Origin: Gracilariopsis chorda
Taxonomy: Eukaryota > Rhodophyta > Florideophyceae > Gracilariales > Gracilariaceae
Direction: 5' to 3'
Length of the DNA: 64,000 nucleotides
Assembly: GCA_003194525.1 (NCBI GenBank)
Contig: NBIV01000289.1
Location: forward strand, 24,672 to 88,671
Below, one piece after another: positions 20,732 to 31,737 of the stretch. The notes below the pieces were generated by a model that saw only the letters and a program-made list of their open reading frames with translations, made no database searches and was not told the origin of the DNA. The first letter of the stretch is position 1. Each line of letters begins with the position of its first letter. Both the position numbers and the translations under genes were made by a program.

Positions 20732-21699
20732 AAGTGGTCAATACGGGACTTTCAGGCATAAACAAGGCAGCGTTTCGGAGATGCAAGGCACTTTGTGCGT
20801 TGTCGTATATCAATGTCCGAGCGAGAAAAAGCTCGGACAGTCTCGCTACCTCGAGACACACAAGAACATATATTGGGGTCAGCAGCGTTAAAGTACTCTT
20901 GTTTGTTTTTAGAGAAGAGGCGGTGGATTTCAGGTGCAAACCCCTCGCAGATATGACGGAACTCTTGACGCTAACGTCTTTCCTTTCTATACTCTTCATG
21001 CATGTTAAAGAGATTGCGAGTGTTGCAACTCGTCTTGCGGCTATGTGGCTTACGGGCCAATTCGAACAATTATGTGTCCGTCCACAGACCTCGAGCGCAC
21101 ACAAGCGCACACAAATGTCAGAGATGGCCGCGCACGTGTGCAGAGCAGGAACAAATAAGACTGGCTCACCATCCAAGGTCGACTCGGGATGACAGTTTCT
21201 CGCGTTTTTGTGTTGCTGCAAAAACAGGGCCTGAGGGCTATTGTACACATCGATGTCAGGATTATTTCGCGAGTGCTGAAAGGTTTCCGGGAAGTACAAC
21301 CATTCCAGTAGATTTGTAGCCCTTAACCTTGCGTCATCTTATCGGGTGTTGCACATGGAAAGAGATGGCAGGATTTGCTTCTAGAATTTCGGGGCGGCTT
21401 GTAGGTACCTACAAGGTGCAGAGGACAACAAAAAAGGGCGGATCGATCAGCTACGGAGCGATTACGAAAGGTAAAGGGCTACAACGTACAATGATTTGGA
21501 GTGGCCCAAGCCTCTACAAAACCAGTGCATGACAACACTCAGTGCAGCCGCACTTGAACAAATGATAGGATCTAGAAACAATCTAAACCAGGATAAGATA
21601 GCTAACAAGGAATGGGCACTGACAACTCGGATGAAGGCCTGACAGAATTCGCATATCATCGAATTATTCCCGTTTTACTGTTCCGCAAGAGGTGTTCTC
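20732..21699. other. Intergenic between zinc-finger gene and eIF3c
   Basis: Downstream of the eIF3c stop and upstream of the zinc-finger ATG (both genes on minus). Open frames occur on both strands here but carry no recognisable domain. Confidence 0.5.
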
Positions 21700-24498
21700 C
21701 TAATAAGCTCGGGCCTTCGCTGCAACGTCATGACCATCTCGCTGACGCATTGAGTTGAATCCAGATTTACCTCTCTTTCCCCCACGCCCTCCTTGCTTCC
21801 AGTCACTCTTTCCACGTTCGTCATCCTTACGATCGTTTCTTTCAATACCGCCATTCTTTGCGTCCATTAGTTTTTCATTGTTCTCTGTCATGTTCGCCAC
21901 CTTTGAAGCAAGCTGGAGTGCGAGTGATTGCAAACGACTCGGTTCTGTTCGTCTCATAACGATACTAGCTGTTGGTTGATCCCAGCTTGCCCTCATCTCC
22001 ATGTTTATAATCATTTTGGAAAGCACAGAGTGCACCCTTGCAGGGGTGAGACCAAACAGCTCAGATAGCTGCGACGTTGACATGGAGTCGAAGTAAGACG
22101 AGTAACTCAGTGAGAAAGTTCGCAAAGCCTCGACCTTCAGCAGCTCTTTCAACTTTTCTTGTGTCTCCGCTCGAGTCGTAGCTGTCAATGCCTTCCATGA
22201 CCTTATCCCACATATGTAGTTGTACGCACCGTTCCAATCACCGCGCATGAGACATCGCGTTGCTGCCATCACGTAATCCCTTGTGTTCTCAGGTGGCCCT
22301 GGGAAAGCTTGTTTCATCGAATTTCGCAAGAAGTACTGGAAGGACTTGGACACTGCCCAGCGTCTGACATCACCTCGAGCCTTGCTGAGAGCCATGGCCG
22401 GAACTTCCAGCAACATCGCGGATGTGAGATGCGCAGTTTCAATGAAATCCAGGTTAATGTGCATGTGGTATGGAATCTGTCGCCGAGCTTCTGCTTTCTC
22501 TTGTTCTGGTGTCTTCTCATATCCGCGTTGTTGGGTGATACCCTGAGCAAGCAACTCCTTCATTCTGGAGAGACCACCACCGCCCCCGCCATAGCTCGGA
22601 GAACACAATTCCTGCAAACATGCATGTGCTTCCCATGGCTTACCAGTTCTAAACGCACACAAGCCAAGCTGAGTCATCGCACGATTAAACATAACTTGTA
22701 AGGGAATATCCGAATCGGGAATTGTCTCTTGAAGATGCGACATTAGCAACATATCACGAGCTGCATAGAATCGATTCTCTAAAGCATGGTTATATATGTG
22801 GGCAAGCATAACCATGGACTTCGCGTGATCGTCCCCATAACGGTACACAAGAACGGCCAGCTCAGTCATGCTTCTGTCAGAGTTCTTTCGCCCAGACAGT
22901 TCCTCAACTCTGTTATTTAGCTCTTCCGTCTTGTAGTACATATGCATGACTCGGCGTGCAGCAACACGAGCCGCACGTGACCGAAGGGCATTTAAGCGCA
23001 CATCATCCGGGGTTTTCTTAGATTCCTCTCTTTCCGCAGCGTTTTCAAAGTATGACTGCACCTCTGAGGCAAGATCCAGCAAGACAACTTCGTCCTTGAG
23101 CCTTTCGACATACTCAGGGGCATAAGCATCAGTGTGCTGCCATGCTCTGAACAGTTCGTCATCGAATCGTTCGAAGTTCGAAACAACATCTCCGCGAACG
23201 ATGATCTGACCTTCCGCATCAATTTCGGTCTTCTTCACTTGTTCCTCTGCAACAGCTGGAACTGCAGTGCCGACCAGAGTTTCTCCGGTTGGATCAACAA
23301 TTTCTCCTGTCCCAGTGCCTTTTAGTATGATGCTTGGATCTTCTCCACGAACGTCAGCTTCATCTGAGAAGCGGATGCCAGGAAACTGTTCACGCGCCAA
23401 AGAAATAACCTTTCTTGCGTCATTGACAGCAGACCTCCACAAATCAGCTGGCATAAATAGTTTTGCAACGGGTATGCCATCAAACTTTGCAGAGATAAGG
23501 TGAAGCATGAGTTCAATATGCTGCCTGGGACTTTTTGCACAAAGCACAAGTGACTCGATGAGAGAAATTTGTTCCATGCGATTTGTTCCCTTTCTCCCTC
23601 GAGCTTGCAGGATTTCCATCATTTTCTTGTCAACGGCCTCTTCACTCATTTCTTCAGGTTTGAATATTTCTCCAGCAACGGACTTTGAGTGAGAAACTGT
23701 AATAAACCCTTCGTCGTCCTCATCGTCAGCCTCCGCACCTGCATCAATTTCTTTCGAGGCAACCTTCTTTTCTTTTCGAATTTTCGATGCTGCAGTCTTA
23801 GTTTCGTCCTTGTCCTTCTTCAACCATCTCCGAAAGGCGCCTCCTCCTCCACCGGCATCAGAATCGGAGGACGTCGTAGAATCAGTGTCCGAATCATACT
23901 CAGAATCTGTAACATCTTCTTTCTGCAATTCATCTTCCTCATCAGAATCATCAGAATCGCGCATGTCGTATAGTGAGGGAGCACCTGTTGCTCTAAGCTG
24001 GTCGATTTCCTTCTTGTACAGTCTGTTGTTCTTGGGGACCTTCAGATTCATGCGGTTCAGACTCTTCGCGTTGGTCTTGCTGAGTTTGGGCTTGTTTTTG
24101 ACGGTTTCGGAAACAAAGTCCTCGATCGTAATAACAGCACGAACATAGAGCTCGGGTACAGGAGGTTTCCTGCCACTGACCATATCAGTCTTCATGATCT
24201 TCTTCAATACTTCATTCAGTTGATCGAAATCTTCTTGTAGCTTTGAGACGTCCATATTCTTGATATGACTTTTGATGTTGTTTGTGGTAGCTACTAATAC
24301 GTCGTGGCGACGATCCTTCTCAGACTTACTGACGCGTTTTTCATCTTCGTCGTCTGAGTCGCTGAGCATGAATCGGGATTTTCCGACACCCCCAACTGTA
24401 GTACGTGCTTTAGCGAGTCCAGTATCCTCCTCAGATGAGGAGCTCTCCGACTCGGTGGACGAGTCGAAGTCGTCTTCATTACGAAAGAAACGAGACAT
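21700..24498 (-). CDS. EIF3C: Translation initiation factor eIF3 subunit C, 932 aa
   Basis: Core subunit of the eIF3 complex, which binds the 40S ribosome and bridges eIF1/eIF5 during start-codon selection in the cytosol. The N-terminus begins MSRFF and is followed by the Ser/Asp/Glu-rich acidic blocks typical of the family, including a second run near residues 195-230 (TDSEYDSDTDSTTSSDSD). The central eIF3c_N region follows, and a PCI domain lies at about residues 690-850. The C-terminus is Gly/Arg/Lys-rich (GGRGGKRGKSG). The length matches plant and animal eIF3c. ATG at 24496-24498; no introns. Confidence 0.95.
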   Translation of the reverse strand: MSRFFRNEDDFDSSTESESSSSEEDTGLAKARTTVGGVGKSRFMLSDSDDEDEKRVSKSEKDRRHDVLVATTNNIKSHIKNMDVSKLQEDFDQLNEVLKKIMKTDMVSGRKPPVPELYVRAVITIEDFVSETVKNKPKLSKTNAKSLNRMNLKVPKNNRLYKKEIDQLRATGAPSLYDMRDSDDSDEEDELQKEDVTDSEYDSDTDSTTSSDSDAGGGGGAFRRWLKKDKDETKTAASKIRKEKKVASKEIDAGAEADDEDDEGFITVSHSKSVAGEIFKPEEMSEEAVDKKMMEILQARGRKGTNRMEQISLIESLVLCAKSPRQHIELMLHLISAKFDGIPVAKLFMPADLWRSAVNDARKVISLAREQFPGIRFSDEADVRGEDPSIILKGTGTGEIVDPTGETLVGTAVPAVAEEQVKKTEIDAEGQIIVRGDVVSNFERFDDELFRAWQHTDAYAPEYVERLKDEVVLLDLASEVQSYFENAAEREESKKTPDDVRLNALRSRAARVAARRVMHMYYKTEELNNRVEELSGRKNSDRSMTELAVLVYRYGDDHAKSMVMLAHIYNHALENRFYAARDMLLMSHLQETIPDSDIPLQVMFNRAMTQLGLCAFRTGKPWEAHACLQELCSPSYGGGGGGLSRMKELLAQGITQQRGYEKTPEQEKAEARRQIPYHMHINLDFIETAHLTSAMLLEVPAMALSKARGDVRRWAVSKSFQYFLRNSMKQAFPGPPENTRDYVMAATRCLMRGDWNGAYNYICGIRSWKALTATTRAETQEKLKELLKVEALRTFSLSYSSYFDSMSTSQLSELFGLTPARVHSVLSKMIINMEMRASWDQPTASIVMRRTEPSRLQSLALQLASKVANMTENNEKLMDAKNGGIERNDRKDDERGKSDWKQGGRGGKRGKSGFNSMRQRDGHDVAAKARAY

Positions 24499-25210
24499 AC
24501 TTGGATTTGCTCAGTAAATGCGAGATGAGGATTGTTAGGGGCTGCTGCGGTCAGAAGTCACAGAAGAAGTAATAGCTGAGCAGAAACGGCTTCCTGGGGT
24601 GAATTAGATTGAGAACATGAACGTTGGACAATGACCGCTCTTCGTCGTCGTCCTCCGCTTAACCTTCGCCTCCAACGCCGTCCGCCTTTGCAGTGCAAAG
24701 TTTGCACCGTGTCATCGTCCAGCATCCAGAAAGTCTTAATTTTCCTTTTTTTTACAATATGCTTTTTATTATCTTTGACATGGTTCCGCAAAAACAAAGG
24801 GTTTCGCTGTTCTCTACTGTGTTCTACAGATGCATCCCTTGAGATTTACCAACAATGGAAGATTCTTGATGCAACGAAATCAATAGACCACCGTCTTGTT
24901 GATCCCCTTTTCCCGTGAGATGGTTTGCGATTCTTATTACGTTCTGGATATAAGAGTAACAGGGTTAAATGGTTAATGGTTAACGCTTCACCGTGTTTTA
25001 TGACTGAACAATCATATCCTTACAAATGGACCCGTGCAGCTTATTTCCAGTGTACAAGCACGTTGTTTGGTCTTGGAGATCAAATGAAACCAATAGATTG
25101 TTGTTACATCGTATGCTCAGTTTATCGAATCACAAGGACAGCCTGCAAGTACAGCGGAAAGTACTACAAAGTAGCTTTCGGCGTGGACGTGGCAAAGGTC
25201 CAGCTACTAT
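24499..25210. other. Promoter region of eIF3c, no supported gene
   Basis: About 710 bp between the stop of the coiled-coil gene and the eIF3c ATG, both on minus. No convincing gene seen on either strand. Confidence 0.5.
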
Positions 25211-26827
25211 CTAGCTCTTGGCAGAGACAGGTCCATCCCATTCAAAGAGCGTCTCGTTCTTGCGGATGGCCACGTCCTCAAACTCACCGTCTTCAGAGCG
25301 AAATTTTAAACTGCGGATAGTTTCCCCAACTTCTTCTTCGCCAAAATCTGCGGAGGGGATAGCGAAAGTACCACTTCGCTCAGCTGTCTTGCGCAGTTCC
25401 ATTGCCAGTCTTTCGATTTCAGCTTGTTTCTCTAGAACGACATCTGTTAGAGCTTTGGTATCCTTCTGTAGCTCCGACATTGCCTGCTCAAACGCCTTCA
25501 TCAACTCTTCATGCCTCATACGTACCCGACGAGGTGTCTTGGGATGCAACTTTAGGCCTCCTGAAAGACTTCTGAAAGCATTACTTGCGGACCATGACTT
25601 ATTATTGTCCTCTTGAATGTCTACGGTCCGCGAAAACACAGGGCCTTTTGTCAGGTTAGAGAGTATTCCAAAGATTGAGCGAGGCGATCTTCTTAAATTG
25701 TCTTCCCCGCTTGCAGTACCTGAAAAGTTTGACTGCTCTTTCTGGCTTTGTGCGGGAACCGGATAACGATGACTGTCTTCACTCGTTCTGTTCTTCTCGC
25801 GTTGTTCTGCTTCTTCAGTACTTGCGAATGTCAGCGGAGCACATTCACCTTTGTCAGATGGGAATCCAGGGTCACTCGGTAAGTTCTGCTCATTTTCCTT
25901 GCCAGCTGGTTCTGTTCCATCGCGCTCTAGCTGCTTTGAAGACGAACTTTCCTTGCGTGGTTTCTGGTTCGCGTAAGATTCGTACTGAGGCTGGAGTTTT
26001 CGGGTTAATGATCTCGCTACGAGGCCAAGAATACCACCACTCTGTTGTGCAGATCGATGTGTCTGATGTTCAGGCTCACCAGTTTCCTCGTATTCTACAA
26101 GGTTCTTGAAGAGTTGTTCATGTAAGGTCCGAAGTTCTTTGATTCGAGAAGCCCATATTTCGGAGGTTGCCCCAGTCTCATGCAGGCGATCCTCATACTC
26201 CACACATCTTTGTTCCGCATTCTTTGCTTCTTGAGCCTGGTGCACAAATCTCCGATGCACAATGCAGATCTTTTGTCGTAGACCAGCGATAGTCGCCCTG
26301 AAAAGCACCCGCTCCCGCTCATGCGATTCTTGGACTTCTTCCAAAGCCTTGTTCCGGAGCTTCAGGAATCTAAGTTGCCGTTGGAGACGCTCATTCTCCT
26401 CTTGAAGTGCACAGTGGGAAACTTTGAGGTCCTGAAGAGATTTGGAACTGAGCATTATGAGATTCTCAAGTTCTTCGATCCTTTCCTCAGCCGCTTGAGA
26501 TTGACTAGGTATCGTAGCTTCGAAAGGTACTTCAGCTGGGACATTTGATGAACTCTTTGGACCAGACTTCGGGTTCGTCGCGCTTTCATTCTCATGTGCA
26601 GTGAAAGAATGTATCTGTGAGAGTATATTTCTTAGCTCATTTCTCAGTACCTTCAAAGGAACCTGTGCAGCAAATTCTTGATCACGCTCGTTCTGCATAC
26701 CTGATTGATACTCTTGAAAGAAATCAGGCCTATGTATGTTCAGGTATCCTACAAGTTCGTCAAAAATCTCGTTTAGAATCGGTTTCAGAGCGGCTGTATT
26801 GTCATTTGTTTCAACCTGAGTCGACAT
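25211..26827 (-). CDS. Coiled-coil protein, 538 aa, unknown function
   Basis: ATG at 26825-26827 (MSTQVETND); the frame runs further upstream but only from a GTG. The N-terminal 35 residues (ILNEIFDELVGYLNIHRPDF) resemble a small amphipathic dimerisation helix of the RIIa/Dpy-30 kind; this is only suggestive. Residues about 110-220 form a long predicted coiled coil (EERIEELENLIML, ENERLQRQLRFLKLRNKAL). A Ser/Glu/Pro-rich linker follows, and a second coiled coil (about 430-500, EELMKAFEQAMSELQKDTKAL) precedes the C-terminus. No enzymatic motif. Possibly a cytoskeletal or flagellum-like scaffold, but that is a guess. Confidence 0.75.
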   Translation of the reverse strand: MSTQVETNDNTAALKPILNEIFDELVGYLNIHRPDFFQEYQSGMQNERDQEFAAQVPLKVLRNELRNILSQIHSFTAHENESATNPKSGPKSSSNVPAEVPFEATIPSQSQAAEERIEELENLIMLSSKSLQDLKVSHCALQEENERLQRQLRFLKLRNKALEEVQESHERERVLFRATIAGLRQKICIVHRRFVHQAQEAKNAEQRCVEYEDRLHETGATSEIWASRIKELRTLHEQLFKNLVEYEETGEPEHQTHRSAQQSGGILGLVARSLTRKLQPQYESYANQKPRKESSSSKQLERDGTEPAGKENEQNLPSDPGFPSDKGECAPLTFASTEEAEQREKNRTSEDSHRYPVPAQSQKEQSNFSGTASGEDNLRRSPRSIFGILSNLTKGPVFSRTVDIQEDNNKSWSASNAFRSLSGGLKLHPKTPRRVRMRHEELMKAFEQAMSELQKDTKALTDVVLEKQAEIERLAMELRKTAERSGTFAIPSADFGEEEVGETIRSLKFRSEDGEFEDVAIRKNETLFEWDGPVSAKS

Positions 26828-28614
26828 CTTCCAGGGTTTCAAAGCGTGCTGCACTCGTCACTTATCAACGCAATGCTTAACGACACTCAACGCAATGTTG
26901 TTATATTTCTCCGCTATTCACGGGTACGTTGCAACGCGGTATGGAAGAGTTCTGAGATTCTTTGTCAATTCGAGGAATCGATTGACTTGCCGTTCAGTTA
27001 GAATACGCCTGGTATGGTTCGCATGCGATGTAATATCAGGAGGAGAAATAACTAGTGAGATAGAATACCAGTCTCAGCTGCTTGGACCAGAACTTTTTGG
27101 ATGTCGGCAGAGAACAGAACCGCAATCATACGCTTCTGTTTCTATCAGACGGGATGACGGACGTGTGAAAAAAATGGAGTAACATGTATGAACTCAGCAG
27201 AGAGGTATTACGTATCAAAGTCACGACTCTCAGATTCTTTGATGCACCCGTAATTTTTCTATGATAACCAGTTTTTGCATGGGAACACCTCTCCCCTATC
27301 ACCAATCTTGAAGTAGAAAATGTTCCTCAGCCATGACATGCGGTCCAGGAGCAGTTGATGTTTGCTTCTTCCTGCCGTTTTGCGTTTGCTTCGTCCAGCC
27401 GTTTCGTGTCCGCTTCTTCCAACCGTTTCATGTTTGCTTCTTTGTGTTTTCTTCTGCCATACACCACTTTCCGGGAAAACTACGTTCGTATTTGATGTTC
27501 AATAGTTCAAGTTCTTGTTGGAGAAGCTGAAGTGGTAGGTTACTGGTGTCACTTCCCTACTGTTCCTGCTAGCATACAAGTACCAAACCTGTTCAGAGGA
27601 GGCCAATGGGGTAAATCCAAGACAGAAAATGATGGTTGACAGCTCTAAAAGGATGCTCTCACAGCATCTCTAAAGAACAAACCATCCTAGAACGTAAGCG
27701 ATATGCTCTCTCTTCTGGTGAAAGAGTTACCCACACCCAAACCAGAACCAGCGTACAGGTATTGATATGGCTCCAATAGTTGATGAATCTTTATGTCGAG
27801 CGGCTGGAAATGGGATTCATTCTGAAATCTACGAGGCCCCTACGTGCCGGAGCATGTTAATTGTTTGTCTCCGTAGATTATTGCAGGGTTGATAACGGTA
27901 ATCCCAACCAGCAAACATTTGACCATCTTGCCAGGTCCCGTACTCGAAGCAGAATGACATTGAAAATCTGACCAGGCCATCAGTGATGACAGAGCAACGA
28001 AAAAGTATAGCAACTTCGAACAACGTCTTCTTCGCTCAAATGATGTTAACGCGCTGGGCTTTGCATAGTATGCCCATTATCTCTTATGAAGCTCTATGCA
28101 AGGCACTGCAGACGTATCACCTTCAGACTCCCAAACGGGGAGATCACGGGCTTCGTATTATCAGTTGGTTCTTTCAAAATGCACCATGGTTCAGACAAAC
28201 AATACTTCTCGCTCCAACCTAACTCACATTCCGGTGGCAGAAGCGCACAGCGAAGTAAACATCGCAAGAAAAGTATAAGAGGGTTTCTAAGCTGTTGCCC
28301 CTCATTCCGAGTTGCGATGGAAGGTCTCTTAGTGCTAGACTACTAATTGGAGGAGGGGTCACACGAGAAGCGCCAGCGGTCCCACCTAGGGTACAATGAA
28401 GAAATCCATTCGTTGCAGTACGCAAACCTTCCTGGTATTGAGAACCAGAAGAACGAGTAGCAAGCAATGGATTCGCAGCTATGCTTGCCTCGGGAATTTA
28501 GCCTTCAAGGGAGAGATAAGCCCACAAAGTTGAAACGCCGAAATAGGAAGTAGCCCTCCCCCTTTTATAACACCGGACCAATCAGCCAAACAAGGCCTAC
28601 ATTCGTGTCTTTGT
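26828..28614. other. Intergenic, 1.8 kb, contains one minisatellite
   Basis: Between two minus-strand genes. The only clear structure is the 24-bp repeat at 27361-27444. Short open frames are scattered on both strands without motifs. Confidence 0.5.
27361..27444. repeat. 24-bp degenerate minisatellite, 3.5 copies
   Basis: Units start at 27361, 27385, 27409 and a half unit at 27433; each resembles TTTGCTTCGTCCAGCCGTTT. Read on the minus strand they encode an 8-residue repeat of the form KRLEEADT / KRLDEANA / KRQEEANI in a short open frame ending about 27333. Confidence 0.75.
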
Positions 28615-30447
28615 TCATCCATTGAACCTTTGATGCTCTTCTTCGTCCGGTTCGTCAATCTCAACACTAGCCATGCTAACGGCCACATCCCCATTATCTG
28701 GTTTGTCAGCGTCTCTCATCTGCTCTCGCAGTCGCTTCTTCAGCTTTCGTCTGAACGACCGATTCCTGCTAAAGACGCCGTCCACCACAGTGGTATCCAT
28801 TTCGGCGCGGCTCTTGATCGCCTCGGCCAAGGGTCGAGAAGTCTCATCATAGAAATGATCCGTAGTGCCGGCAGCTCCTGCCCTGGCAGTACGTCCTATT
28901 CGATGCAGATACGCAACCACATTAGACGCGAATTGAAATTCGATGACCCTTGTCACATCGCCAAGGTCCAGTCCCCGCGAACCTAAGTCGGTGCAGAATA
29001 AAAGACGGCCTTCTCCTTTCCGAAACTTGTCCAGGCTCGCATTTCGATCAGCAGATCGCACAAGCTTGTGTAGTTGAAGAGCACATCCAAACTTTGCATC
29101 CAGCTCTTCTTTACCGTAAAGCTCTTCAGCGGCCTGCGCAATACGCTGTACCGTATCAGCAGCCGAAGCAAAAACCATAACCTTATCCGAGGAAGTAGCT
29201 TCGTTTCGCAGGATATCGATCAATCGTTGTAGTCGATTCTGCTCGTTAGGCTCGAAGGCCCACCTGGAGTTGAGTCTGCTACTGTGTTTGTGAATGTCCT
29301 CAGTCTGGACTGCCTTGATATCAGGATACCTTCTTTTCATCCATGTGACAATGCTGCGAACCTTCTCCCCTGTCCAGTGGGGATAGGTAGCGCCCACGAA
29401 GAGCAATCGGTTTCGATTGATTTCACGGATGTGGCAATTTCTCCTTGTTGCAAACGGTTTCATTCCAGGTTGATCCAGAATTCGTTCGATATCGTACAGA
29501 AACCCACCAGAGAGCAGCATGTCAGCCTCGTCAACCACAATGATCTTGTCGCTTGAATCCGGCTTCTGACTGAATCTGAAGTAGGTAAGCAGGGCGCTAG
29601 GTGTAGCTATAATCATCTTAACAGCCTTGATATCTGCAACATCCGGTGGTGTACCACCAGCTAAAACCAAGTGGGGTGGGCCCGCTTGGAAGTAGGCCTT
29701 GAGAAAGGTCGAAGTTTGCCAACAGAGTTCGCGTGAAGGGACGAGAATAATTGCCTTCAAGTCAATTGAGGATGCACTTAAAGTTTGCACATAGGGAAGC
29801 AAGTAGGAAAGCGTCTTCCCACTGCCAGTTTCAGCTCCGACCATGAGTACATCATTGACATCGTCTGGTGGGGGAGGTGGCCGTTGGTGGTCTTCAAGCT
29901 CAACAGAAGCACTGCTCTTTTCTCCTTGCTCGAGGGCAGCGAGCTCGTAAGCGCTCTTCACCTGCTCCGCGTAGTTCGCCTGAAATGACAGTCCTTGCAA
30001 CAAGAGTGGTATAACAGCCGCCTGCACTCGAGTAGGGGTGACTATCTTGTGATGAGCAAGTGAGCTCACGATGTCTTCCGACACGCCAAGCTGGGCGAAG
30101 GAAATATCTTTTGCAAACATGGATGTGTCAGTGCGGTCTTCATCGCGGGTGCGACCTTCACTATTCTCGTGCATTGAAGAGGTAGTCGTGGAAGGCAGTG
30201 CTGAAGCGGTCATCCGCCATGCAGAGAGAGTGTGTCGCGCACATGGTGGCAGACGATGGGATAAGGAAGCGGATATGAAAGAATGGGAACATGAAAGACT
30301 GAGACCGGTGGGAAGACACGGCGCAAAGGCTGTAAATCGGCGATACTGAGAGCTGGGATGCATCTGGAGGGACTGAGGGAGAAGTGTATTGCAATATTTT
30401 GTGAAGTGTCGGTGCTGACGTAGATACTGCGAGGGTGCGGAGCTCAT
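28615..30447 (-). CDS. DEAD-box RNA helicase, probably organellar, 610 aa
   Basis: ATP-dependent RNA-unwinding enzyme. ATG at 30445-30447. The first ~90 residues are rich in Ser, Arg and His with few acids, like an organelle-targeting sequence. Motifs in order: Q motif region (FAQLGVSEDIV, PTRVQ), I AETGSGKT, Ia VPSREL, Ib TPSALL, II VDEAD, III GAT (usually SAT), then the second RecA domain with V TDLGSRGLDL and VI HRIGRTARAG. An acidic Pro-rich insertion lies between the Q motif and motif I. The C-terminus has a basic stretch (RSFRRKLKKRLREQ) and an acidic tail. Plastid or mitochondrial rRNA/intron processing is the usual role of such proteins; the compartment cannot be read from sequence alone. 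Confidence 0.92.
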   Translation of the reverse strand: MSSAPSQYLRQHRHFTKYCNTLLPQSLQMHPSSQYRRFTAFAPCLPTGLSLSCSHSFISASLSHRLPPCARHTLSAWRMTASALPSTTTSSMHENSEGRTRDEDRTDTSMFAKDISFAQLGVSEDIVSSLAHHKIVTPTRVQAAVIPLLLQGLSFQANYAEQVKSAYELAALEQGEKSSASVELEDHQRPPPPPDDVNDVLMVGAETGSGKTLSYLLPYVQTLSASSIDLKAIILVPSRELCWQTSTFLKAYFQAGPPHLVLAGGTPPDVADIKAVKMIIATPSALLTYFRFSQKPDSSDKIIVVDEADMLLSGGFLYDIERILDQPGMKPFATRRNCHIREINRNRLLFVGATYPHWTGEKVRSIVTWMKRRYPDIKAVQTEDIHKHSSRLNSRWAFEPNEQNRLQRLIDILRNEATSSDKVMVFASAADTVQRIAQAAEELYGKEELDAKFGCALQLHKLVRSADRNASLDKFRKGEGRLLFCTDLGSRGLDLGDVTRVIEFQFASNVVAYLHRIGRTARAGAAGTTDHFYDETSRPLAEAIKSRAEMDTTVVDGVFSRNRSFRRKLKKRLREQMRDADKPDNGDVAVSMASVEIDEPDEEEHQRFNG

Positions 30448-30882
30448 GACGCTGGCGAGATCAAGATGCACATGCCGCTTCGGGGATAATGTCGTTTGGC
30501 CTACAGCACCGGCAGAAGAGTGTGTTCTCAGCTGGATATTGCAGCCGCGTTTGTGAGCTCTTGACTCTATTGAACGTTGATGTGATGTTTCGCAGCGGAG
30601 AGATAGATGGCTCTCACCTGTGCGTTAGATCACGTGGTCGACGACGAGACTGCGAGTTTACAAAAAAACTCAACAGATAACTGCATGGTATTGGGTTCCA
30701 TTCTTGCGCAGAGGGAATGCCAATCTTCTCTGTTATTGTTATCGTTTGATAGATGAGCCTCCCGAAGGAGAACTCGAATCTGGAAGGGGTCGTTGGCGCT
30801 ATTTATACTAAACTGTTTTAGAGCCTTAAAAATTCGTTTAATCTTGGAGGGTGGTGCGAACCCAGAGGACGTCAGATCGATT
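30448..30882. other. Intergenic, about 430 bp
   Basis: Upstream of the DEAD-box gene and downstream of the secreted-protein gene. Nothing recognised. Confidence 0.5.
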
Positions 30883-31737
30883 CTAGATCAAGCGCGCCTT
30901 GGTATCCAGCGGCCTCAGCAGAGTGTGATTTCCATGTCTGCACCGAACAAGCCCGTCCGCTCGCTTTGCGTCGTCCAGTCGTTTCGGGTAAACCTCATGA
31001 ACCTGCATGCACATCACAGTGTTGTCGTTAATCTCTCCCCAGTACTGTTTGTACCCATAACAATCCTTCAGAACGCAAGTATCATTACTCGAAGTGCCCA
31101 AAACACAGTCCGAATAATGCCCAACTTCACACGGAATCGCCCCCGGTCGTAGACTGTGCAGCGTGGTTTCGTAGATCGTAGCACAACGGTAGTCGCTCTC
31201 ATTCGAACCCTGTTGCACCACAAAGGTCTTGCCAATGATATTATGCTCTTCGCCGTCGTACAAAGAAAGTTTTTTGTCGTACACCACCTCAGCGAACCGG
31301 CTTGACGTCATGAGTCTGTGCCGCATTCCCAAATTCCCTACATCACTCCCTCCCACACGCATAACCGTTTTCAAAGCTTTAGCACTGCATCGTTCTTCTT
31401 TTTTGTACCAGTCATAGTGAACCGGCTCCTCCCATATTTGGTAGTTTATAGGAACATGCCCGTTCATCTGAAAAGCACCGCTTTGCTGTTAGAATTACAA
31501 ATAGCCCAGTACACTTCGTAAACGGGAAACTCTTTAACTTACCTTTATGTTTCGCAGCAGAAGCGATATCACAACCGCGCTTTGCTTCTTCCATTGGTGA
31601 AATACTATTGATCCCCACATGCCATCTTCCTCATGAATAATTGCGCTTGCTGTCTTTCGTTCGGCAAACACACCGTGTTCTACAAGTAACAACACTGTTC
31701 CAAAAGAAACAAGGGCAAGAGACAGCGTTCCATTCAT
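30883..31737 (-). CDS. Small secreted Cys-containing protein, two exons, 260 aa, unknown family
   Basis: Exon 1 is 31737-31543 and exon 2 is 31467-30883; a 75-bp intron (31542-31468) has a GTAAGT donor and a CTTTTCAG acceptor and falls between codons. ATG at 31735-31737. The N-terminus MNGTLSLALVSFGTVLLLVEHGVFA is a signal-peptide-like core (hydrophobic run then VFA). Exon 1 ends with a second hydrophobic stretch (AVVISLLL). Exon 2 has eight cysteines (for example RCATIY, IPCE, SDCV, DTCVLKDCYG, VMCMQV) and several NxS/T sites. No domain recognised; likely extracellular or membrane-anchored. Joining is by splice consensus and frame, without transcript support. Confidence 0.65.
31468..31542 (-). 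other. Spliceosomal intron, 75 bp, in the secreted-protein gene
   Basis: Donor AAAG|GTAAGT and acceptor TTTTCAG|ATGAAC on the minus strand. The intron contains the stop that ends the unspliced first frame. Confidence 0.7.

Noticed and set aside
20703..21299. 198-codon minus-strand frame upstream of the zinc-finger gene
   Set aside because: No motif; overlaps the zinc-finger start and looks like leader or intergenic sequence.
24925..25320. 131-codon plus-strand frame
   Set aside because: Overlaps the end of the coiled-coil gene antisense; no domain or signal.
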